DNA of 64,000 bases from Pseudobutyrivibrio sp. (GCA_024697025.1 JAILGH010000046.1:1-64000); one strand, 5' to 3'. Shown: positions 26,953 to 37,673, numbered from the stretch's first letter. The notes: a model not told the origin generated them from the letters alone. Translations and numbers: made by a program.

Positions 26953-26981
26953 ATTATAGCAAAGCAACTCTGAAATTGCAA
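26953..26981 (-). promoter_or_regulatory. rpmB promoter
   Basis: -35 TTGCAA (26981..26976), 17-base spacer, -10 TATAAT (26958..26953). Confidence 0.8.
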
Positions 26982-27019
26982 TCATTTTTTGCTCTAAATA
27001 AGTAAAATTCAAGAAAACA

Positions 27020-28447
27020 TTACTCAAAATAAGCTTTAAATACCTTGGCTGCTAAAGGTGCAGCGTATTTACTACCATAACCAGCTCTTTCCATTATAAC
27101 TGCTACAGCAAGCTTTTTACCGCTGTTATCAACTGCGTAGCCTACAAACCATGAATGAGTTTGGTTCTTGTTGTTGGTAAACTCGGCTGTACCTGTCTTT
27201 CCGTATACCTTCAAATCTCCAAAATCAACCTTGTCAGCTGTACCGTCCATAACTACAGCCTCCATATAGCTTTGAAGCTTTGATGCCTCATCCTTGGAAA
27301 TAATATCTCCATAGCTTTTAGGCTTAGTCTGCTGTACTGTCTCACCCTTTGCTGTAATAATCTTATCCGCTAAATAAGGCTCCATAAGATTTCCATCATT
27401 AGCTATTGCAGAAACCAGCATGCACATATGAAGCGGTGAAGCGGAAGTCTCTCCCTGACCTATAGCCGACTGAGCAATTATAGACTTAGCTGTAGAGGAA
27501 TTGACCTTGAAGGAAGAAGCCTTGGTATGCTCAAGCATAGTAGGAAGTTCCTGATTAAATAATAATGATTCTGCAGTGCCTCTAAAGTCTACTGGGTCAA
27601 TATTAAGCCCTATATCAGCAAATGCACTATTGCAGGAATTAGAAAAAGCCTTGAGCAAATCTTCCTTGCCGTGTGACTTGTGCCCACTACAGTGAATCTT
27701 GTAATCATCTACCTTTAATGAGCCCTTACAATTGAAGCTATAGTCCTCGTTGCCGCCATTAGCCCTTAAATAGGCAATTGTAGTAACAATCTTAAAGGTT
27801 GAACCTGGTGGATAGGCACCTAAAGTAGCTCTATTTACAAGAGAAGACTTTTTATTCTTTTCATCTGTCAAATCATCCCAGTTGGCAGCAATGGTGTTTG
27901 GGTCAAAATCAGGCTTAGAAACCATGGCTACAATCTTTCCTGTATCAGGCTCCATAGCAATAACTGCCCCATCAAAAATATCTAAGCCATCATAGGCAGC
28001 CTTTTGAGTATCGTAATCCAAGGTTGTAAACAAATCATCACCTGGACTTTTCTTTCCTGTAAGAGAATTATTAATCTGCTCTTCTAAAGGAATATTAGAT
28101 TTAAGCAAATCAAATGAATAACTTGCCTCCAAACCTGTCATTCCCTTATCTACATAACCGACAGAATGGCAGAATAGCTTCTTGTCAGGATACACCCTAA
28201 CCTCTTTTCTATCTTCGCCTAAGCTTGTCTGAGCTATGGCATGGCCGTCTGCGGTATAAATATTTCCTCTGGTAACGTCATCTGCAAAGACAGAGAACCT
28301 TGAATTATACGGATTATAAACAAATTCCTTTGCACCATTTGTAACAAAATTTATCAAATAGGCAATCATGCCCACAAATATAATTACAAAAAAGCAAGCA
28401 ACAACATATATTTCTTTTCGTTTTGATTTTTTTATAGGTCTATTCAT
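27020..28447 (-). CDS. Penicillin-binding protein (class B transpeptidase, FtsI/PbpA type)
   Basis: D,D-transpeptidase cross-linking peptidoglycan. A single N-terminal membrane anchor lies at about 12-35, then a short pedestal domain, then the transpeptidase domain with SxxK as GSTFK (Ser216, Lys219), SxN as SCN (about 271-273) and KTGTAEF near residue 415. At 475 aa it resembles the small PbpA-like group. It overlaps the FtsW/RodA gene by 8 bases, pairing a class B PBP with a SEDS glycosyltransferase, the usual polymerase pair. Whether it serves division, elongation or sporulation cannot be settled here. Confidence 0.93.
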   Translation of the reverse strand: MNRPIKKSKRKEIYVVACFFVIIFVGMIAYLINFVTNGAKEFVYNPYNSRFSVFADDVTRGNIYTADGHAIAQTSLGEDRKEVRVYPDKKLFCHSVGYVDKGMTGLEASYSFDLLKSNIPLEEQINNSLTGKKSPGDDLFTTLDYDTQKAAYDGLDIFDGAVIAMEPDTGKIVAMVSKPDFDPNTIAANWDDLTDEKNKKSSLVNRATLGAYPPGSTFKIVTTIAYLRANGGNEDYSFNCKGSLKVDDYKIHCSGHKSHGKEDLLKAFSNSCNSAFADIGLNIDPVDFRGTAESLLFNQELPTMLEHTKASSFKVNSSTAKSIIAQSAIGQGETSASPLHMCMLVSAIANDGNLMEPYLADKIITAKGETVQQTKPKSYGDIISKDEASKLQSYMEAVVMDGTADKVDFGDLKVYGKTGTAEFTNNKNQTHSWFVGYAVDNSGKKLAVAVIMERAGYGSKYAAPLAAKVFKAYFE

Positions 28448-29771
28448 AAATGCCTCTTACATCACTACAATATCCAAGTTCATCGGCTGAATCTATAATA
28501 AAGAACGTTATCATCAACGAAAGTAACGAGCTACCACCGCTACTGATAAATGGTAAAGTAACTCCCGTGGAAGGTATAAACTTAATTACTCCGCCAATAT
28601 TTAAAATTGACTGTATTGCAAAAATAATACCTAAGCCGCTTACAACAAGCATGTAAAATTTATTGGAACAAGAAAATGCAATGTTAAAAATTGCGAAAAC
28701 TGAGCACATAAACATCAGGATTAAACAAATAGCAACAATGGTTCCCATCTCCTCTGCTATGGCTGCAAAGATAAAATCGTTGGTGACAACTGGAATCTTA
28801 CCTGGAACACCATTGTTTAATCCAGAACCAAACCAACCAGGTGTACCAATGGCAAACAAGGATTGAGAAATCTGATACCCCTTGTCATCAATAACTGAAA
28901 GTGGGTCTGACCAAGCTATAAATCTAGTCTGAATGTGCGGAAACATCTTGTAGGCAAGTATTCCTCCAAAAAGCCCCACTGCAAATTCGATGCTTAAAAG
29001 AATATAATTCTTGTAAGCTATAAATGTAATAAAAACATATGCTCCAAGGAAAATAAGTGCAGAGCCTAAATCCTTGGACAATACCAATACAAGTACATGT
29101 AAAGCAGAACCAATTGTAGAAATTAAAAAACCTCTATAATCCTTGTAAGTAACAATAGCTGCCGCTATAAAAAATACAAAGGAAAGCTTTACAAACTCAC
29201 TAGGTTGAACCCTCACTCCCAAAAGAGTAAAGGACATTCTTGCTCCGTATTCCACGTTTCCTATGAATATAACAGAAAGCAAGGAAATGATGCCTATAGC
29301 TCCATAAAAATATATATGCTGGGAAACTCTATGAATGCTTTTAATAAGGATAATAACAAGATAAGCAACAACCAATGCACTAACACCAAAAGCTAATTGC
29401 TTTATGCCATTTTGCACCTTTATTCTTTCAAGCATCAAAAAACTAAAGTCCAAAAACATTAGTATATTATTTAAAAGCGTCCTGGACATAGGGACAGCCA
29501 TCTTATGAACTGCTACGTAAATGCCCCAGTAAAACACCAGCTCCACAAGCATCAAAACAAGTATTGTTATATCATTATCCTTGGCCATATAAAGCACAAT
29601 AGAGCCATTAATCAAAAACAGCACTATCATAACCGCTTGAACTGTTGCAAGAATACTGCTTAATGTATCTGAAAGCTTAAACTCAAAAATCTGAATCAAA
29701 TCAATGATTGTAAAAGCCAGAACAAAGGATAAAATTGTAATTCTAGAAAATGAAGTAATAACACTAACCAA
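28440..29771 (-). CDS. FtsW/RodA/SpoVE family SEDS glycosyltransferase
   Basis: Polytopic membrane protein (443 aa, about 10-12 hydrophobic segments) that polymerises lipid II into glycan strands. Conserved SEDS features are VQPSEFVKLSFVFF, the cytosolic loop with SDPL and GYQISQSLFAIG, and the late IPSTGVTLPFISSGGSSLL. It is longer at the N-terminus than many RodA proteins, with extra membrane segments. It lies 2 bases downstream of the U32 gene and overlaps its PBP partner. Confidence 0.93.
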   Translation of the reverse strand: MVSVITSFSRITILSFVLAFTIIDLIQIFEFKLSDTLSSILATVQAVMIVLFLINGSIVLYMAKDNDITILVLMLVELVFYWGIYVAVHKMAVPMSRTLLNNILMFLDFSFLMLERIKVQNGIKQLAFGVSALVVAYLVIILIKSIHRVSQHIYFYGAIGIISLLSVIFIGNVEYGARMSFTLLGVRVQPSEFVKLSFVFFIAAAIVTYKDYRGFLISTIGSALHVLVLVLSKDLGSALIFLGAYVFITFIAYKNYILLSIEFAVGLFGGILAYKMFPHIQTRFIAWSDPLSVIDDKGYQISQSLFAIGTPGWFGSGLNNGVPGKIPVVTNDFIFAAIAEEMGTIVAICLILMFMCSVFAIFNIAFSCSNKFYMLVVSGLGIIFAIQSILNIGGVIKFIPSTGVTLPFISSGGSSLLSLMITFFIIDSADELGYCSDVRGIYE

Positions 29772-29773
29772 TT

Positions 29774-31885
29774 TTATTCAACTCCTCTTTTTAAGTGACC
29801 TCTAGTATAATCTTCCGTGTATCTAAATGACTTATTGTCGTTAAACACTTTATGGAACTCATTAAGAATATCTACAGTTTCCTGATATGATTCTATTGTA
29901 AAATCAAGTCTAAGCTCAGCAAATCCAAGCTCCATAATAGAATCCTTCATGTCAAAGGCAATGTATTTTTTGCTGTTATAAATGGTGTTATAACAATAAT
30001 CGCAATTACATGCAACAGTCATGTTTTCATTCTTACGGTCTACAATTGTAATTAAATCATTAGACTTTCTACAGCCCAAAGTATTTTTAACTGTACAGTT
30101 TGCAGTAATCATCATTGGAATTCTGCTGTAAATAATAAACTGAGAATTGCGATTATCCCTGTGCTTAAGCTCTTTTAAAGAAAGCTCGTAAGGAGCACAA
30201 TTACGTTTAAATCCTGCGGCATTAAACCCATTAATACTTCTGTTGTTAAAGGTATAGAGCCTATGATCCAAAATAATTTTACTCTTGTCATAATCCATAT
30301 CAGCCAAAAGTCCAAGTTCATCAAAGGATGCAGCAATAACTCCTGCCGCTCTGTCATCTATCTGCAAGTCCTTAGCGTATTCATTTCTTAAGATAGGTGG
30401 CAGATAAATATATACTTCACCCTTAAAGCTTTGGAATGCTTTGTTAAATAAGGCAGGTGGAACTCCAATAGCCTTAATATTGTCTCGTTCTATTACAGCC
30501 TTAAGATGCTCCTTGGAAGATACTGTTACAAAGCAATCACTAGATGTATTGAAGTTCGAAACATTATTTAACTCCTTAAACGCCTTAACCGTCTTAGGCA
30601 GTTCTTTAACCTTTGCAAACTCACTAAGCTTCTCTAAGGCCTCTCTTCGTGCTCCTTTAATGGTAGATACAGGAATAAAAATTCCATCATCGTAATCAAT
30701 ATCAAGTCTATTTAATTCAAATATAGTATTCCCCAAACCGGATGCTGCCTTGATTATATCTTCCTTGGTTGTAGGCTTGCTTTTGGCAGCGTCTACAAGA
30801 CCAAGCTCAGTACTTGCAACATTTCCCTTTGAATCTGTAAATGAAATTACAAAAGGCTTGCCTAGAAGTGCCTTTATAGAACAATCAACCTTTGATTTCT
30901 TTTCACTAATATCTACAGACTCGCCCTCAGATTTGGTATGGCCTGGAGCCTCAAAAGTAATCATCTCAGGGCCATTATGCTTGTGCAAATATAAATCAGT
31001 AAATCCTGAACGATTGCCATAGTCTAAAAGCTTTTGAATATCCTCTTGTGAAACAGAATAATTCCTGGCCCCTCTATATAGATATTCATCAATATAATGA
31101 CGATAAACGTTGACTACGCCAGTGGCATAGCTAAGCTGCTTCATACGACCTTCAATTTTAAAGGACATTACACCGGCATCTATCATCTCAGGAAGATAAT
31201 TGATGGTACAAAAGTCCTTTGGACTAAGGATATATGAGCCCTTTTTATTGAGCTTATTGCCTTGAGAATCGAAGGCATCATAGGGAAGCCTGCATGGTTG
31301 TGCACAACGTCCTCTATTGCCAGAACGCCCACCAATAATAGATGACATAAGGCACTGTCCAGAATAGCAAACACAAAGGGCACCATGAATAAAGCTTTCG
31401 ATTTCTAAGTCAGGGCACTTGCTATGTATAGCCTTAATCTCATCGATACCAATTTCTCTTGCAGTAACAATTCGAGATGCACCAAGATCTTGGAAAAACT
31501 TAGCACCAAACTCTGTACATAGACTTGCCTGAGTACTGACATGAATATGCGTGTCCGGGAAAAACTCACGTATAAATTTAAACACTCCAAAATCCTGAAC
31601 GATAAAGGCATCTATCCCTGCCTCAACGTATTGTTTAAGGTATGAGTAAAGATTGCGCTCTATTTCAAGATTCTTAAGGAGAGTATTTACCGTAAGATAA
31701 GCCCTGCTATCATGTAGATGAGCATAATTTATGGCAGTCTCAGCCTCTTCAATTGTAAAATTCTTAGCGTAGGCTCTTGCACCAAACAAATCGCCGCCAA
31801 AATATACTGCGTCTGCGCCTGCATTTACCACGGCTTTGAAAATATCAATATCACCTGCAGGTGAAAGTAATTCTAACTGATTCAT
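29774..31885 (-). CDS. Peptidase U32 family protein
   Basis: Member of the U32 family once called collagenase-like; relatives act in 23S rRNA or tRNA hydroxylation rather than proteolysis. ELLSPAGDIDIFKAVVNAGADAVYFGG is the TIM-barrel opening. The U32 signature around residues 163-200 holds ESFIHGALCVCYSGQCLMSS and GRCAQPCRLPY. Further cysteines in the C-terminal part (CRKS region and CNCDYC) suggest an Fe-S or metal site. At 703 aa it is the long form with a C-terminal extension. It heads the operon with the FtsW/RodA and PBP genes. Confidence 0.9.
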   Translation of the reverse strand: MNQLELLSPAGDIDIFKAVVNAGADAVYFGGDLFGARAYAKNFTIEEAETAINYAHLHDSRAYLTVNTLLKNLEIERNLYSYLKQYVEAGIDAFIVQDFGVFKFIREFFPDTHIHVSTQASLCTEFGAKFFQDLGASRIVTAREIGIDEIKAIHSKCPDLEIESFIHGALCVCYSGQCLMSSIIGGRSGNRGRCAQPCRLPYDAFDSQGNKLNKKGSYILSPKDFCTINYLPEMIDAGVMSFKIEGRMKQLSYATGVVNVYRHYIDEYLYRGARNYSVSQEDIQKLLDYGNRSGFTDLYLHKHNGPEMITFEAPGHTKSEGESVDISEKKSKVDCSIKALLGKPFVISFTDSKGNVASTELGLVDAAKSKPTTKEDIIKAASGLGNTIFELNRLDIDYDDGIFIPVSTIKGARREALEKLSEFAKVKELPKTVKAFKELNNVSNFNTSSDCFVTVSSKEHLKAVIERDNIKAIGVPPALFNKAFQSFKGEVYIYLPPILRNEYAKDLQIDDRAAGVIAASFDELGLLADMDYDKSKIILDHRLYTFNNRSINGFNAAGFKRNCAPYELSLKELKHRDNRNSQFIIYSRIPMMITANCTVKNTLGCRKSNDLITIVDRKNENMTVACNCDYCYNTIYNSKKYIAFDMKDSIMELGFAELRLDFTIESYQETVDILNEFHKVFNDNKSFRYTEDYTRGHLKRGVE

Positions 31886-31952
31886 AAAATATCCTAATCA
31901 AACACTGCTTTCATTTAAAATTAAATATTAAGATTACCCATAATAAAAATAT

Positions 31953-31974
31953 AGAGCCCCGCCTCCGGGACTCT
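31953..31974 (-). terminator. Terminator of the proB-zapA operon
   Basis: A nine-base stem AGAGTCCCG / CGGGGCTCT with a GAGG tetraloop lies just after the zapA stop, followed by a T-rich but interrupted run on the minus strand. Confidence 0.75.
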
Positions 31975-31976
31975 TA

Positions 31977-32402
31977 TTAATCATCTGATAATGAACCTAG
32001 AAGTGCATCCTCTAGAGAAGCCTCTAGCTTAGTCTTGTGAAGGAGAAGTTCCTTGTTCTCTCTTTCAAGCTTCGTTATCGTTTCTTCTAAGGTCTCTGTC
32101 TTTAATTGAGCTGAGATTAAATCGTGCTTAAGATTATAAATCTCCTTGTCTCGTATATCCAAATCTGACTCGAGAGATTCAACCTGGGTCTTAGCTTTGA
32201 AATAATCGTCTGCAATATTAAGCTCAAGTAATGTCGCTTTTAGGTCAGCCGAAATACGCTTGTAATCATCAATGGAATTAAACTCTTCAAGCTTTGCATT
32301 GATGTAATTGGCTACTTTCTGGAGGTACTCCTCCTCCTCGTAACCCGATAGCGTATATACTTTTCCGCCTATAAGTACTTTAGCACTTTTCTCGGAAACC
32401 AT
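31977..32402 (-). CDS. zapA: Cell division protein ZapA-like
   Basis: ZapA promotes FtsZ bundling. The 141-aa product starts MVSEKSAKVLIGGKVYTLSG, then EEEYLQKVANYINAKLEEF, typical of the ZapA head. From about residue 60 on it is a long coiled coil (LKATLLELNIADDYF to the end). The start at 32402 has GGAGG 6 bases upstream; the longer frame to 32462 adds 20 hydrophobic residues with no ribosome binding site. Last gene of its operon. Confidence 0.88.
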   Translation of the reverse strand: MVSEKSAKVLIGGKVYTLSGYEEEEYLQKVANYINAKLEEFNSIDDYKRISADLKATLLELNIADDYFKAKTQVESLESDLDIRDKEIYNLKHDLISAQLKTETLEETITKLERENKELLLHKTKLEASLEDALLGSLSDD

Positions 32403-32486
32403 TCCCATCCTCCCGTCAGAAAATTCAAGTATAATTATAACTTTTATCGACCGCAAAAACAAGTATTAGGACCGAGTATTATCTAA

Positions 32487-33497
32487 TTAAATACTTTCTG
32501 GAATTGGAAAATTAAAGTGTTCGTAAGCCACCTTTGTAGCCACGCGGCCCTTTGGTGTACGAATAATTAGTCCATGCTGCAAAAGATATGGCTCATATAC
32601 ATCCTCTATGGTACCAGAATCCTCTCCTACTGTAGCTGCAAGGTTATCCAAGCCTACAGGACCACCGCCAAATCTTTCGATTATAGCAAGAAGAATATTT
32701 CTATCGTTGCTATCAAGACCTAGAGTGTCTACCTCTAAGGAATCTAAGGTCGCAGCCGCAACCTCTTTTGTAATCTCTCCCTCGTATCTAACCTCTGCAT
32801 AGTCTCTTACGCGCTTTAAATAACGATTGGCAAGACGAGGTGTACCTCTAGACCTAAGTGCGATTTGATAAGCACCCTCATAGTCTATTGGAGCATTTAG
32901 CTTGGCGGCTGATGCTGTAACAATTGTAGAAAGCTCCTCTGGGGTATAATAATCCATGTGACCAATAATACCAAAACGATCTCTAAGAGGTGCAGATAAC
33001 AAACCTGGACGTGTTGTTGCACCAATAAGGGTAAATCTAGGAAGCTTGGTATGAATAGACCTAGCTGTTGTATCTTTGCCCATAACAATATCAACTGCAA
33101 AATCTTCCATTGCAGAATAAAGAGTCTCTTCAACAGGCTTTGAAAGACGATGAATCTCATCGATAAAGAGAATGTCTCCATCCTTAAGAGTCATAAGTAC
33201 AGCCACAATCTCACCTGGAATTGTGATAGCAGGACCTGATGTAACCTTAATATTGGAGCCCATCTCTCCTGCAACAATACCTGCAAGAGTAGTCTTACCA
33301 AGACCAGGAGGGCCATATAAAAGCACATGATCCAAAGCCTCCCCACGATTCTTGGCTGCCTCAATATAGATTTTCATATTCTCTTTGACTTTGCTTTGGC
33401 CGATGTAGCCATCAAAAGTCTTAGGTCTAAGAGCATTGTCATTGACAAGATCTTCATGACTTGCAATAGTTGAAGTGATTTGTTTGTTACCTAACAT
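32487..33497 (-). CDS. ruvB: Holliday junction branch migration helicase RuvB
   Basis: AAA+ motor that drives branch migration with Ruv[13 protein letters not shown] opens the core, with Walker [10 protein letters not shown], Walker [10 protein letters not shown], sensor/arginine-finger [18 protein letters not shown] and a winged-helix C-terminus. The ATG at 33497 (MLGNKQ, 336 aa) is used since GGAG lies 6 bases upstream; the longer frame begins with GTG inside that site. It is 15 bases after ruvA. The resolvase partner here is RecU. Confidence 0.97.
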   Translation of the reverse strand: MLGNKQITSTIASHEDLVNDNALRPKTFDGYIGQSKVKENMKIYIEAAKNRGEALDHVLLYGPPGLGKTTLAGIVAGEMGSNIKVTSGPAITIPGEIVAVLMTLKDGDILFIDEIHRLSKPVEETLYSAMEDFAVDIVMGKDTTARSIHTKLPRFTLIGATTRPGLLSAPLRDRFGIIGHMDYYTPEELSTIVTASAAKLNAPIDYEGAYQIALRSRGTPRLANRYLKRVRDYAEVRYEGEITKEVAAATLDSLEVDTLGLDSNDRNILLAIIERFGGGPVGLDNLAATVGEDSGTIEDVYEPYLLQHGLIIRTPKGRVATKVAYEHFNFPIPESI

Positions 33498-33512
33498 ATA
33501 ATTCTCCACATT

Positions 33513-34127
33513 TTATAAGAACGACATTTGCTTCAAAGTATCTGAAAGCAGTTGTTCTGTAGTAGTCGATTCCGTAATGGTCATCTTATCTAATGCTCTA
33601 GCAGCATTGCTTGCTGAATAGCCTAAAGCAACAAGAGCCTCTAAAACCTCTTCCTTAACAGATGTAGATATAGCAGTCTTTGAAGATGATAAATCCGATG
33701 TTATCTTTGCCTCGAAAGCACCGATAATATCAACCTTATCCTTAAGGTCAACAATAGCTCGCTCTGCTGTTTTCTTACCAACGCCTGGAACAGCAGCAAA
33801 TGCCTTAGAATCCCCTCCTGCAACCGCGAATTGAATATCGCTAACTGTCATTGAGCTAAGAATAGCAAGGGCTCCCTTGGGGCCAATGCCACTAACAGAA
33901 AGAAGAAGCTCAAACATCTTAAGCTCCTCCTTTTCATAAAATCCATATAAAGTAAGAGAATCTTCTTTTGGAATTAGCTTGGTGTTTAACTTGATCTCAG
34001 AACCAATTGCAGGCAACTGCCTGATTGTGTTCATGGATGAGCTAATACCATAACCAATGCCATTATTCTCTAGAAATACAATATTTTCATCAATATCTGC
34101 AAGTGTGCCGCGAATATAAGCTAACAT
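33513..34127 (-). CDS. ruvA: Holliday junction branch migration protein RuvA
   Basis: Binds four-way junctions and loads RuvB. It shows MLAYIRGTLADI, LTLYGFYEKEELKMFELLLSVSGIGPKGALAIL and the HhH motif VPGVGKKTAERAIVDLKDK; the flexible linker and C-terminal RuvB-binding helices complete 204 aa. The ATG at 34127 has GGGAGG 5 bases upstream; the longer frame starts with TTG. Confidence 0.97.
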   Translation of the reverse strand: MLAYIRGTLADIDENIVFLENNGIGYGISSSMNTIRQLPAIGSEIKLNTKLIPKEDSLTLYGFYEKEELKMFELLLSVSGIGPKGALAILSSMTVSDIQFAVAGGDSKAFAAVPGVGKKTAERAIVDLKDKVDIIGAFEAKITSDLSSSKTAISTSVKEEVLEALVALGYSASNAARALDKMTITESTTTEQLLSDTLKQMSFL

Positions 34128-34187
34128 AATAACCTCCCACAAATTAAGGCAAGAAATCTAGGTAAAAGAAATCTACCTTAAAGGTTC

Positions 34188-35618
34188 TTAACACATTTCT
34201 CCTATATAGTAGAACCCTTTACAACAGTTTAACCTAACATCTACTATTTTTCCAATCAAAGATTTATCTCCTGGAAAATGAACTGTAACATTGTTTTCAA
34301 GCTTACCAGAAACAAGACTTGAATCCTGTTCATTAACGTCTTCAACAAGAACTTTTTGAACAGTACCTTCAAGCGCCTTAACCTTATCATGACCATGTTT
34401 TTGTACAAGTGCAAGAAGTCTGTCAAAACGATCCTTTACAACATCTGCTGGCACCTGATTGTCCATAGTAGCCGCAGGTGTACCTGTTCGTTTAGAATAA
34501 ATAAATGTAAAAGCGCTGTCGTAATGAACCTTGTCAACTACATCCATTGTATCAAGGAAATCTTCCTCCGTTTCCCCAGGGAAGCCAACAATAATATCTG
34601 TTGTAATAGCAACATCGGGAACCTTTGCTCTAAGTTTTTCTACAAGGTTTAAATAATGCTCCTTGGTATATCTACGATTCATCTTTTTAAGAATCTCTGA
34701 GCTACCAGATTGAAGTGGTAAATGCATGTGATGACATACCTTTGGGAGTGTTGCCATTGCCTCAATCAAGTCATCTGATAAATCCTTTGGATGAGGTGTC
34801 ATAAATCGAATTCTCTCAAGGCCCTCGATGTCATTTACCATGCGAAGTAAATCAGCAAAAGTAACCTTCTCTTCAAGACCAACACCATACGAGTTAACGT
34901 TTTGACCTAAAAGCATAATTTCTACAACGCCATCAGCCACAAGACCTTTGATTTCTTCAACGATATCCTCTGGCTTTCTAGAGCGCTCTCTACCTCTAAC
35001 ATAAGGAACGATACAATAAGTGCAGAAATTATTGCAGCCGAAGCTGATATTAACTCCCGACTTGAATGGATACTTACGAGAAATTGGAAGATTCTCAACA
35101 ATCTTGTCAGTGTCCTTCCAGATATCAATAATCATGCCCTTTTTATTAAGAAGAGCTGTTGTAAATAACTCTGCAAACTTGTAGAGATTGTGAGTACCAA
35201 AGATTAAATCAACAAATTTGTAGTTGTTCTGCAAATGCTCGATAACAGTTGGTTCCTGCATCATACAGCCGCAGAGAGCAATCATCATATTTTTATTCTT
35301 TTTCTTGTAACCATGTAAAATGCCTAGGTGACCGTAAACCTTATTGTTGGCATTTTCACGTACAGTACAAGTGTTGTAAATAACAAAATCAGAATTCTCA
35401 TCTTCTGTCTCAACGTAACCAATTTCTTTTAAAATTCCAAGAAGTTTTTCAGAGTCTCTGGCATTCATCTGGCAACCAAAGGTAGTAACGCAACAGGTAA
35501 GCTTTCTACCAAGCTCCTGCTCTTTTTTTTCTACTAGCTTTTTAGCCTGCTCAATAAAATAATACTGACGCTCTGGCTCCTCAACTGGTGCATTATTTAG
35601 TAAATCTGTAATACTCAT
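34188..35618 (-). CDS. miaB: tRNA-2-methylthio-N6-dimethylallyladenosine synthase
   Basis: Radical SAM methylthiotransferase modifying A37 of tRNAs. The UPF0004 domain cysteines are in TTFGCQMNARDSEKL, NTCTVRENA and CGCMMQEP; the radical SAM cluster is GCNNFCTYCIVPYVRGRERSR; a TRAM domain ends the protein (476 aa). The MNARDSE and RGRERSR signatures distinguish it from RimO. The ATG at 35618 is preceded by AGGAA. It lies 13 bases downstream of proA. Confidence 0.97.
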   Translation of the reverse strand: MSITDLLNNAPVEEPERQYYFIEQAKKLVEKKEQELGRKLTCCVTTFGCQMNARDSEKLLGILKEIGYVETEDENSDFVIYNTCTVRENANNKVYGHLGILHGYKKKNKNMMIALCGCMMQEPTVIEHLQNNYKFVDLIFGTHNLYKFAELFTTALLNKKGMIIDIWKDTDKIVENLPISRKYPFKSGVNISFGCNNFCTYCIVPYVRGRERSRKPEDIVEEIKGLVADGVVEIMLLGQNVNSYGVGLEEKVTFADLLRMVNDIEGLERIRFMTPHPKDLSDDLIEAMATLPKVCHHMHLPLQSGSSEILKKMNRRYTKEHYLNLVEKLRAKVPDVAITTDIIVGFPGETEEDFLDTMDVVDKVHYDSAFTFIYSKRTGTPAATMDNQVPADVVKDRFDRLLALVQKHGHDKVKALEGTVQKVLVEDVNEQDSSLVSGKLENNVTVHFPGDKSLIGKIVDVRLNCCKGFYYIGEMC

Positions 35619-35631
35619 CAATAATTCCTAT

Positions 35632-36876
35632 CTACTTTCTAATCTGACCATTTCCCTGAATGGTATATTTATAACTTGTGAGGGCAAGTAATCCCATAGG
35701 TCCTCTTGCGTGAAGCTTTTGAGTACTGATACCAATCTCAGCACCAAATCCAAACTCGAATCCATCTGTAAATCTTGTTGATGCATTAACATAAACGCAA
35801 GCAGCATCAATTCCATTTAAGAACTTCTCTGCATTGGCTTCATCATTTGTGATGATAGACTCAGAATGACCTGTATTGTTCTTGTTGATATGAGCAATTG
35901 CCTCATCCACATTTGAAACTGTCTTAACAGAAATGATGTAGTCTAAGTACTCTGTTGCAAAATCCTCCTCAGTAGCAGGCTCTGCCCCTTCCATGAGTGA
36001 AATAGACTTAGCGTCAGCCTTTACAAGCACACCGTGTTTCTTAAGTCTCTCATTTAATTTTGGAAGAAGAGCTGCAGCTATATCCTCATGAATAACAAGA
36101 GACTCTGCCGCATTACATACGCCAACACGCTGTGTCTTAGCATTTTCAATAATGTCTACAGCCATATCAACGTCACCATTGTAATCAACATAAATATGGC
36201 AGTTACCAGAACCTGTTTCAATAACTGGAATAGAGGCATTTTCAACCACTGATTTAATAAGACCAGCACCACCTCTTGGGATAAGTACGTCAATGTAGCC
36301 ATTGAGTCGCATCATCTCTTTAGTTGACTCTCTAGATGTTTCCTCAATAAGAGTGATGGCATCAACTGGAAGTCCAAACACATCAAGAGCAGACTTAATA
36401 ACCTTTACGATAGCTTTGTTAGACTCTAAAGCGTCACTACCGCCCTTTAAAATAACTGCATTACCTGTCATAAAGCAAAGTCCAAATACATCAACTGTAA
36501 CATTTGGACGAGCCTCATAGATAACTCCAACAACACCGATTGGAATAAGTCTCTTTGAAATAACAAGGCCGTTTGGGCGAGTCCAAGTCTCAGTAACCTT
36601 GCCAATTGGATCCTCAAGGCTAACCACCTGACGAAGTCCATCAGAAATACCCTTAATTCTTGCTTCATCAAGCTTAAGTCTATCCAAAAGACCAACAGAA
36701 AGTCCCTTCTTTTTACCATTTTCCATATCAATGGCATTGGCGCTTATAATATCAGCAGCGTTTTTTTCAAGAGCATCAGCTACAGCAGAAATCCCCTGTA
36801 CCTTTTGCTCAGTAGAAAGTGCAGCGACTGTATATTTTGCTTCTTTTGCCTTTGTTGCTAATTCTTTTAATGTCAT
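35632..36876 (-). CDS. proA: Gamma-glutamyl phosphate reductase
   Basis: Second step of proline synthesis: NADPH reduction of glutamyl-5-phosphate to the semialdehyde. [30 protein letters not shown] and the catalytic-Cys region [15 protein letters not shown] are present; 414 aa is standard. It overlaps the formyl-THF cyclo-ligase gene by 4 bases. proB is two genes upstream, so proline genes are interleaved with one-carbon and unknown genes. Confidence 0.97.
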   Translation of the reverse strand: MTLKELATKAKEAKYTVAALSTEQKVQGISAVADALEKNAADIISANAIDMENGKKKGLSVGLLDRLKLDEARIKGISDGLRQVVSLEDPIGKVTETWTRPNGLVISKRLIPIGVVGVIYEARPNVTVDVFGLCFMTGNAVILKGGSDALESNKAIVKVIKSALDVFGLPVDAITLIEETSRESTKEMMRLNGYIDVLIPRGGAGLIKSVVENASIPVIETGSGNCHIYVDYNGDVDMAVDIIENAKTQRVGVCNAAESLVIHEDIAAALLPKLNERLKKHGVLVKADAKSISLMEGAEPATEEDFATEYLDYIISVKTVSNVDEAIAHINKNNTGHSESIITNDEANAEKFLNGIDAACVYVNASTRFTDGFEFGFGAEIGISTQKLHARGPMGLLALTSYKYTIQGNGQIRK

Positions 36877-37469
36877 AGTTTTGCCCCTTTCAAAATGCAG
36901 TTGTTAGTAATTATATAATCCATCGGTACATCCAATGAAGTAACTTCTAATTCATCAGTAACCTGAAAATCAAATCCCACACCAACCTTAATGGTAGTTT
37001 TGCTGCAGGAAGCAAAAAATCTATCATAATATCCTGCTCCATAGCCAATCCTATTTAAGGCTTTGTCAAAAATAAGTCCCGGTGTAATCACCACTATTTT
37101 ATCTAAAATATCTACGGATAAGTCATTAAGGTTATCTTTGGGCTCCATAATACCATAAGCTCCTGCTTTGAAGTCTACATTCATATCCTTAACCTGTCTA
37201 AAGGTAAGCTTGTGATTAGAGACGTTAGAAACTGGAAAATAAAGGTCTTTTCCTAGCTTAAGTAAGTGCTCATAAAGAGCGGTCAAATCTACCTCAGAGC
37301 CAAAGGGATAAAAGCATAAAAAAATATTAGCCCCTTTAAAATCAGATTCTAAAAGAGCCAAAAACTTATCCTTGATAGCTTGAGATTTTGAAAACCTCTC
37401 CTCTGGTGAAAGAGAATCTCTAAGCCTTTTATATTCTTGTCTAAGTGAATTATTTTGAGACTTTTCCAT
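36873..37469 (-). CDS. 5-formyltetrahydrofolate cyclo-ligase
   Basis: Converts 5-formyl-THF to 5,10-methenyl-THF using [24 protein letters not shown] is the typical opening, and [24 protein letters not shown] carries the ATP/substrate-binding motif. The start at 37469 ([13 protein letters not shown], 198 aa) agrees with the family; a longer frame to 37505 would add 12 residues. Neither start has a strong ribosome binding site. The chosen start overlaps the UPF0291 gene by 20 bases. Confidence 0.9.
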   Translation of the reverse strand: MEKSQNNSLRQEYKRLRDSLSPEERFSKSQAIKDKFLALLESDFKGANIFLCFYPFGSEVDLTALYEHLLKLGKDLYFPVSNVSNHKLTFRQVKDMNVDFKAGAYGIMEPKDNLNDLSVDILDKIVVITPGLIFDKALNRIGYGAGYYDRFFASCSKTTIKVGVGFDFQVTDELEVTSLDVPMDYIITNNCILKGAKL

Positions 37470-37671
37470 ACTTTTCGCCAAGATTTTCAACGTTACCGTT
37501 TTCATCTACAATATCAATGTTGTTAAGCTGTGCACGCACATTACCCTTTATAGCATCTATATATGCTCTTCTAAGCTTTGCTTGTTCCTGCTTCTCGGGC
37601 TCTGTAAGTCCCTCGGATTTACTTTTGTGATAAAGCTCATTAATTCTTGCAATATCTTTTTCTGTAATCAT
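37450..37671 (-). CDS. UPF0291 (DUF896) family protein
   Basis: A 73-aa protein with the family pattern EKDIARINELYHKSKSEGLTEPEKQEQAKLR, then RRAYIDAIKGNVRAQL. These small helical-hairpin proteins (B. subtilis YnzC type) have no known biochemical function. The ATG at 37671 has AGAGGA 6 bases upstream and lies just after the proB stop; the longer frame begins with TTG. Confidence 0.9.
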   Translation of the reverse strand: MITEKDIARINELYHKSKSEGLTEPEKQEQAKLRRAYIDAIKGNVRAQLNNIDIVDENGNVENLGEKYGKVSK

Positions 37672-37673
37672 AA

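Noticed and set aside
34143-34187. Small repeat between miaB and ruvA (TAGATTTCTT twice)
   Set aside because: Two copies of a 10-base AT-rich word in a 45-base gap are too little to support a function.
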